Shown here: positions 6,339 through 8,729 of the stretch, in pieces | Layout: the number at the start of each line of letters is the position of its first letter | Numbering within the stretch: position 1 is the first letter of the stretch | Source: Thermoleophilaceae bacterium | GTDB lineage: Bacteria; Actinomycetota; Thermoleophilia; Solirubrobacterales; Thermoleophilaceae | DNA: 8,729 bases | NCBI GenBank assembly: GCA_013695855.1 | Contig: JACCZR010000002.1 | Span: forward strand, 1-8,729 | Reading direction: 5' to 3' | Notes under the pieces: model-generated | Databases searched by the model: none | Seen by the model: the letters and a program-made list of their open reading frames with translations, nothing else | What the model was told of the DNA's origin: nothing | Translations under genes and position numbers: made by a program

Positions 6339-7813
6339 CCCACGACACCCCCCTCGTCCTCGTCTCCAACCGTGGACCGGCCACCTTCCGCCGCGAGGGC
6401 GAGGAGTTGCGGGCCACGCGCGGCGGAGGTGGACTGGTGACCGCCCTCACCGGGCTCGTGCATCACCGCGAAGCAGTCTGGATCGCCTCGGCGATGTCCG
6501 ACGAGGACGCCGAGGTCAGCCGGGAGCACGAGGGGGGCTCCTTCGACTGCGAGCTCGGCGACGTGACCTACCGGGTCAAGCTGGTGGAGTCAGCCGACGA
6601 CGCCTACGACGCGTTCTACAGCGTGGTGGCCAACCCGATGCTGTGGTTCATCCAGCACTACCTGTGGGACCTCTCCAACGCCCCGGACATCCGCAGGGAG
6701 GAGATCGACGCCTACGAGCAGGGCTACTCGGTGGTGAACAGGGATCTGGCCAACGCCGTGCTCGAGGAGGCCGCCGAGGACGCCGTGGTCATGCTCCACG
6801 ACTACCACCTGTACCTCGCTCCCAAGTACATCCGCGAGGCCCGGCCCGACCTCTTCCTGCACCACTTCGTCCACATCCCCTGGACCCAGCCCGACGCCTG
6901 GCGGGTGCTGCCCTCCGACATGCGTCAGGACATCTACCAGGGCATCCTCTCCAACGACATCGTCGCCTTCCACACCCGCTCCTACAGGCGCAACTTCCTG
7001 CTCTGCTGCCGCGAGCTGCTCGACCTCGAGGTAGACGAGGAGGCGGGCATCGTGCATATCGACGGGCGCGAGGTGTGGGTGCGTGCCTACCCGCTGCCCA
7101 TCTCGGCCGAGACCTTCCAGCGCAATGCTCAGCGGCCCGAGGTGCACGAGTACGGGCGCGAGATCCTGCGCCGCCGCCGCGAGCACCTGATCCTCCGCGT
7201 CGACCGGGCCGACCTCTCCAAGAACGTCCTGCGCGGCTTCACCGCCTTCGACCTGTTCCTCGAACAGCATCCGGAGTTCCTCGAGCAGGTCACCTTCATC
7301 GCCCACCTGATCCCCTCGCGCCAGGACGTGCCCGAGTACGCCGAGTACCTCGAGCGCATCGAGGCTCTCGTGGCCGTGGTCAACCACCGCCACGGGACCA
7401 CGGACTGGATGCCGATCGAGCTGCGCCTGCGCGAGAACCTGGAGGAGGCGATCGCCGCCTACAAGCACTACGACGTCCTGATGGTCAACGCGATGTTCGA
7501 CGGCATGAACCTGATCGCGAAGGAGGGGCCGCTGGTCAACGAGCGCAACGGGGTCTCTCTGTTGAGCGAGAACACAGGCGCCCACGAGGAGCTCGCGGAG
7601 TTCGCGCTCTCGGTGAACCCCTTCAACGTCCAGGAGCAGGCCGACGCGATCCACCGCGCCCTGACCATGTCCGCGCCGGAGCGCTCGCGGCGCGCGCAGG
7701 GCCTCAAGCGCATCGTCACCGCGCGTGACCCGGGCGACTGGGTAGACGATCAACTGGCCGACATCGAGCGCAAGCGAAACGCCCAACCTCCAGCTACTCT
7801 GTCATCCGAATGA
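6335..7813 (+). CDS. otsA: Trehalose-6-phosphate synthase-like glycosyltransferase (GT20)
   Basis: This 492-residue GT-B enzyme would transfer glucose from NDP-glucose to glucose-6-phosphate. Residues matching the E. coli OtsA active site are present: R13 (SNRGP), the Gly loop RGGGGLVTAL (29-38), W49, Y95 and W104 (acceptor pocket), D156 in HDYHLYLAP, R291 and K296 in VDRADLSKN, R329 in IPSR, and D389...E397 in DGMNLIAKE. The SNRGP start, HIPWTQPDAWRVLP block and WFIQHYL in place of WPLFHY are closer to the Streptomyces-type GT20 group than to E. coli. No C-terminal HAD phosphatase (OtsB) domain is fused. The GTG start (6335) overlaps the treT stop; a longer upstream frame from 5315 is an Arg/Pro-rich shadow of treT and was rejected. 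The stop overlaps the next ATG (ATGA, 7810-7813). The acceptor is probably glucose-6-phosphate, but the GT20 family also includes glucosylglycerol-phosphate and validoxylamine-phosphate synthases. Confidence 0.86.
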   Translation: MTHDTPLVLVSNRGPATFRREGEELRATRGGGGLVTALTGLVHHREAVWIASAMSDEDAEVSREHEGGSFDCELGDVTYRVKLVESADDAYDAFYSVVANPMLWFIQHYLWDLSNAPDIRREEIDAYEQGYSVVNRDLANAVLEEAAEDAVVMLHDYHLYLAPKYIREARPDLFLHHFVHIPWTQPDAWRVLPSDMRQDIYQGILSNDIVAFHTRSYRRNFLLCCRELLDLEVDEEAGIVHIDGREVWVRAYPLPISAETFQRNAQRPEVHEYGREILRRRREHLILRVDRADLSKNVLRGFTAFDLFLEQHPEFLEQVTFIAHLIPSRQDVPEYAEYLERIEALVAVVNHRHGTTDWMPIELRLRENLEEAIAAYKHYDVLMVNAMFDGMNLIAKEGPLVNERNGVSLLSENTGAHEELAEFALSVNPFNVQEQADAIHRALTMSAPERSRRAQGLKRIVTARDPGDWVDDQLADIERKRNAQPPATLSSE

Positions 7814-8472
7814 TGGAGTTCAGCTCACAACGGCCCTACGCCCAGCCGCGCGAGCGCGTCTCGACGGCCCGCCTGCTCGGCCAGGTCATGTTCTTGGTCG
7901 CCATCGCCATCGGCTTCCTGGCCCTCGGCACCTTCATGGGCCGCGAGCTGGCGATCGGCACCGCCCGGATCTGCTCCTTCGTGGGCCTGGGCATGCTCTT
8001 GGTCGCCTGCTTCGCGCCCGGGCGGGTGTTCCGCATCGGGCCGTTCGCGGTGATCTGGCTCTACGGCCTCGCGCTGATGATCGGCCTGGGCCTCGGCCCG
8101 GTCATCGAGTACTTCGCCACGACTCAGCCCGAGGTGGTCACCCAGGCGGCCGGGATGACCGGCCTGGTCACCTTGGGCATGGGCGCCGCGGGCTTTGCGT
8201 GGGACCGCGACCTGGCACGCTGGATGCGGCCCCTGTCGTTCATCGTGCTGGGCGCTGTCGTGGTCTCCATCGTGATGCTGATGCTCGGCAGCGGTGGCAA
8301 CCCGATCCTCTCGGGGATCATCGGCCTCGCCTCGGCGGCGCTGATCATGGTCGACTTCAACTTCCTGCGTAAGCACGGGACCGAAGAGCACGCGGTGCTG
8401 CTGGCCACGGGCATCTTCGTCTCGATCGTGAACATCTTCATCTCGCTGCTGAACGTTCTCGGTAACCGTTAG
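7810..8472 (+). CDS. Bax inhibitor-1/YccA-family multi-pass membrane protein
   Basis: This 220-residue protein has about seven hydrophobic segments (roughly 22-43, 50-70, 76-96, 110-130, 140-160, 163-181 and 196-217), the topology of the TMBIM/BI-1 (UPF0005) family, including E. coli YccA and Bacillus YetJ. The C-terminal signature is recognisable: D182 in ALIMVDFNFLRKHG, then HAVLLATGIFVSIVNIFISLLNVLG, which corresponds to the family's ...ALSLYLDFINLFLSLLRILG. The second aspartate of the di-aspartyl pH-sensing pair described for YetJ appears to be S205 here. Family members are proposed calcium leak channels or modulators of membrane proteases such as FtsH. Two ATG codons stand in tandem at 7810 and 7813; the first overlaps the GT20 stop. 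It is the last gene of the run; its place after trehalose genes suggests an envelope-stress role, which is inference. Confidence 0.85.
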   Translation: MMEFSSQRPYAQPRERVSTARLLGQVMFLVAIAIGFLALGTFMGRELAIGTARICSFVGLGMLLVACFAPGRVFRIGPFAVIWLYGLALMIGLGLGPVIEYFATTQPEVVTQAAGMTGLVTLGMGAAGFAWDRDLARWMRPLSFIVLGAVVVSIVMLMLGSGGNPILSGIIGLASAALIMVDFNFLRKHGTEEHAVLLATGIFVSIVNIFISLLNVLGNR

Positions 8473-8729
8473 CCGGCCGGCTACGGGCCCGGATCCGGTG
8501 TGAACTCGCCCGTGCGCGGGCCTGCCGGCGGCCTGGACGCGAGAGGAGGGGACGATGAGGGCGCCTCACCTCTGACCAAGCGCTCAGCCGGTTGACGAAT
8601 CTCTCCGGTCGGGGGGCGGTCTCCCGCGCGCCGCGGGACGGCTTGGCGGGGGGCACGCCGAGGCGCGACTGCTCGCCGGTGGCCAGGTCGACCACGAGGC
8701 CGCCGCCGCAAGGGGACCCGCCTCCGTGG
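8438..8729 (-). CDS. Possible C-terminal fragment of a convergent gene (unknown function)
   Basis: A minus-strand frame is open from the right edge (first whole codon at 8728) to a TGA at 8440-8438. Its upstream half reads GGGLVVDLATGEQSRLGVPP...RPERFVNRLSAW, with a balanced composition and G/C-rich third positions that look protein-like. The last 40 or so residues are Arg/Pro/Ser-rich with no order and overlap the 3' end of the membrane-protein gene by 35 bp. The real protein may therefore end earlier through a frameshift, or the frame may be a chance opening in GC-rich DNA. No family is recognised. The G/C hairpin at 8623-8637 lies within it. Confidence 0.3.
   Translation of the reverse strand, partial: HGGGSPCGGGLVVDLATGEQSRLGVPPAKPSRGARETAPRPERFVNRLSAWSEVRRPHRPLLSRPGRRQARARASSHRIRARSRPANGYRERSAAR
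8470..8498. repeat. Cluster of perfect palindromes at the operon end
   Basis: TAGCCGGCCGGCTA (8470-8483) is a perfect 14-bp palindrome containing the stop codon of the membrane-protein gene. It is followed at once by CGGGCCCG (8484-8491) and CCGGATCCGG (8489-8498), also perfect palindromes. They have no loop, so they are more like dyad sites than transcription-terminator hairpins. High GC content makes short palindromes more frequent by chance, but three in 29 bp is notable. Confidence 0.4.
8508..8521 (+). terminator. Possible terminator hairpin downstream of the operon
   Basis: GCCCG-TGCG-CGGGC forms a 5-bp all-G/C stem with a 4-base loop, 36 nt after the last stop. A further imperfect stem (GGCC...GGCC, 8519-8533) overlaps it. 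No U-tract follows, so this is not a classical intrinsic terminator, though U-less hairpins have been proposed for actinobacteria. It could equally be ordinary GC-rich sequence. Confidence 0.25.
8623..8637. repeat. G/C inverted repeat (6-bp stem, 3-base loop)
   Basis: CCCGCG-CGC-CGCGGG is a perfect 6-bp inverted repeat. If the minus-strand frame here is coding, it simply encodes part of SRGARE; if not, it could be a bidirectional terminator between convergent genes, though no T-tract flanks it. Confidence 0.25.

Noticed and set aside
6590..7786. A 398-residue minus-strand open frame
   Set aside because: Antisense to the GT20 gene, whose active-site residues are intact; the antisense product has no family features.
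1..8729. CRISPR arrays, tRNA or rRNA genes, insertion sequences, phage genes
   Set aside because: Reading both strands showed no regularly spaced repeats, no tRNA-like cloverleaf, no transposase or integrase motifs, and no shift in base composition that would suggest an island.
8642..8729. Start of a new plus-strand gene at the right edge
   Set aside because: The open plus-strand frame has no usable start codon before the edge, and the same codons read on the minus strand give a more protein-like sequence.

Overview
The window is high-GC DNA with G/C-rich third codon positions and frequent GTG starts. It looks like an actinobacterial chromosome. The gene set (an archaeal/Rubrobacter-type TreT trehalose synthase, a Streptomyces-like GT20 enzyme, an M28 peptidase beside an OmpR-type two-component pair) suggests a deep-branching Actinomycetota such as Thermoleophilia/Solirubrobacterales. 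That placement is inference from protein flavour, not from a phylogenetic marker.

Layout: (1) 1-345, minus strand: the N-terminal part of a membrane-anchored, probably M28-type, peptidase that runs off the left edge. (2) 346-432: a compact divergent intergenic region with a 12-bp direct repeat, a plausible promoter (TTGCTC-N15-TACAAT) and an inverted repeat around the next start codon; the spacing suggests a leaderless mRNA. (3) 433-8472, plus strand: eight genes in one tight run with no gap above 13 nt and mostly stop/start overlaps. In order they are an OmpR/PhoB response regulator, a membrane histidine kinase, an HtrA-like lipoprotein serine protease with PDZ domain, an inositol-monophosphatase-family phosphatase, a small GHKL/RsbW-like protein with a degraded ATP site, TreT trehalose synthase (GT4), a trehalose-6-phosphate synthase-like GT20 enzyme, and a Bax inhibitor-1/YccA-family membrane protein. 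(4) 8473-8729: palindromes and G/C hairpins that may end the operon, plus a weakly supported C-terminal fragment of a convergent minus-strand gene.

Taken together, the operon reads as an envelope/osmotic-stress module. A sensor kinase and regulator sit first, an exported quality-control protease second, then a phosphatase and a possible regulatory pseudokinase, then two different routes from NDP-glucose to trehalose or trehalose-6-phosphate, and finally a small multi-pass membrane protein. No OtsB-type trehalose-6-phosphate phosphatase is present, which makes the IMPase-family gene a candidate for that step, though only by context. The individual families are known; the linked arrangement, the two degenerate active sites and the promoter architecture are what deserve attention.
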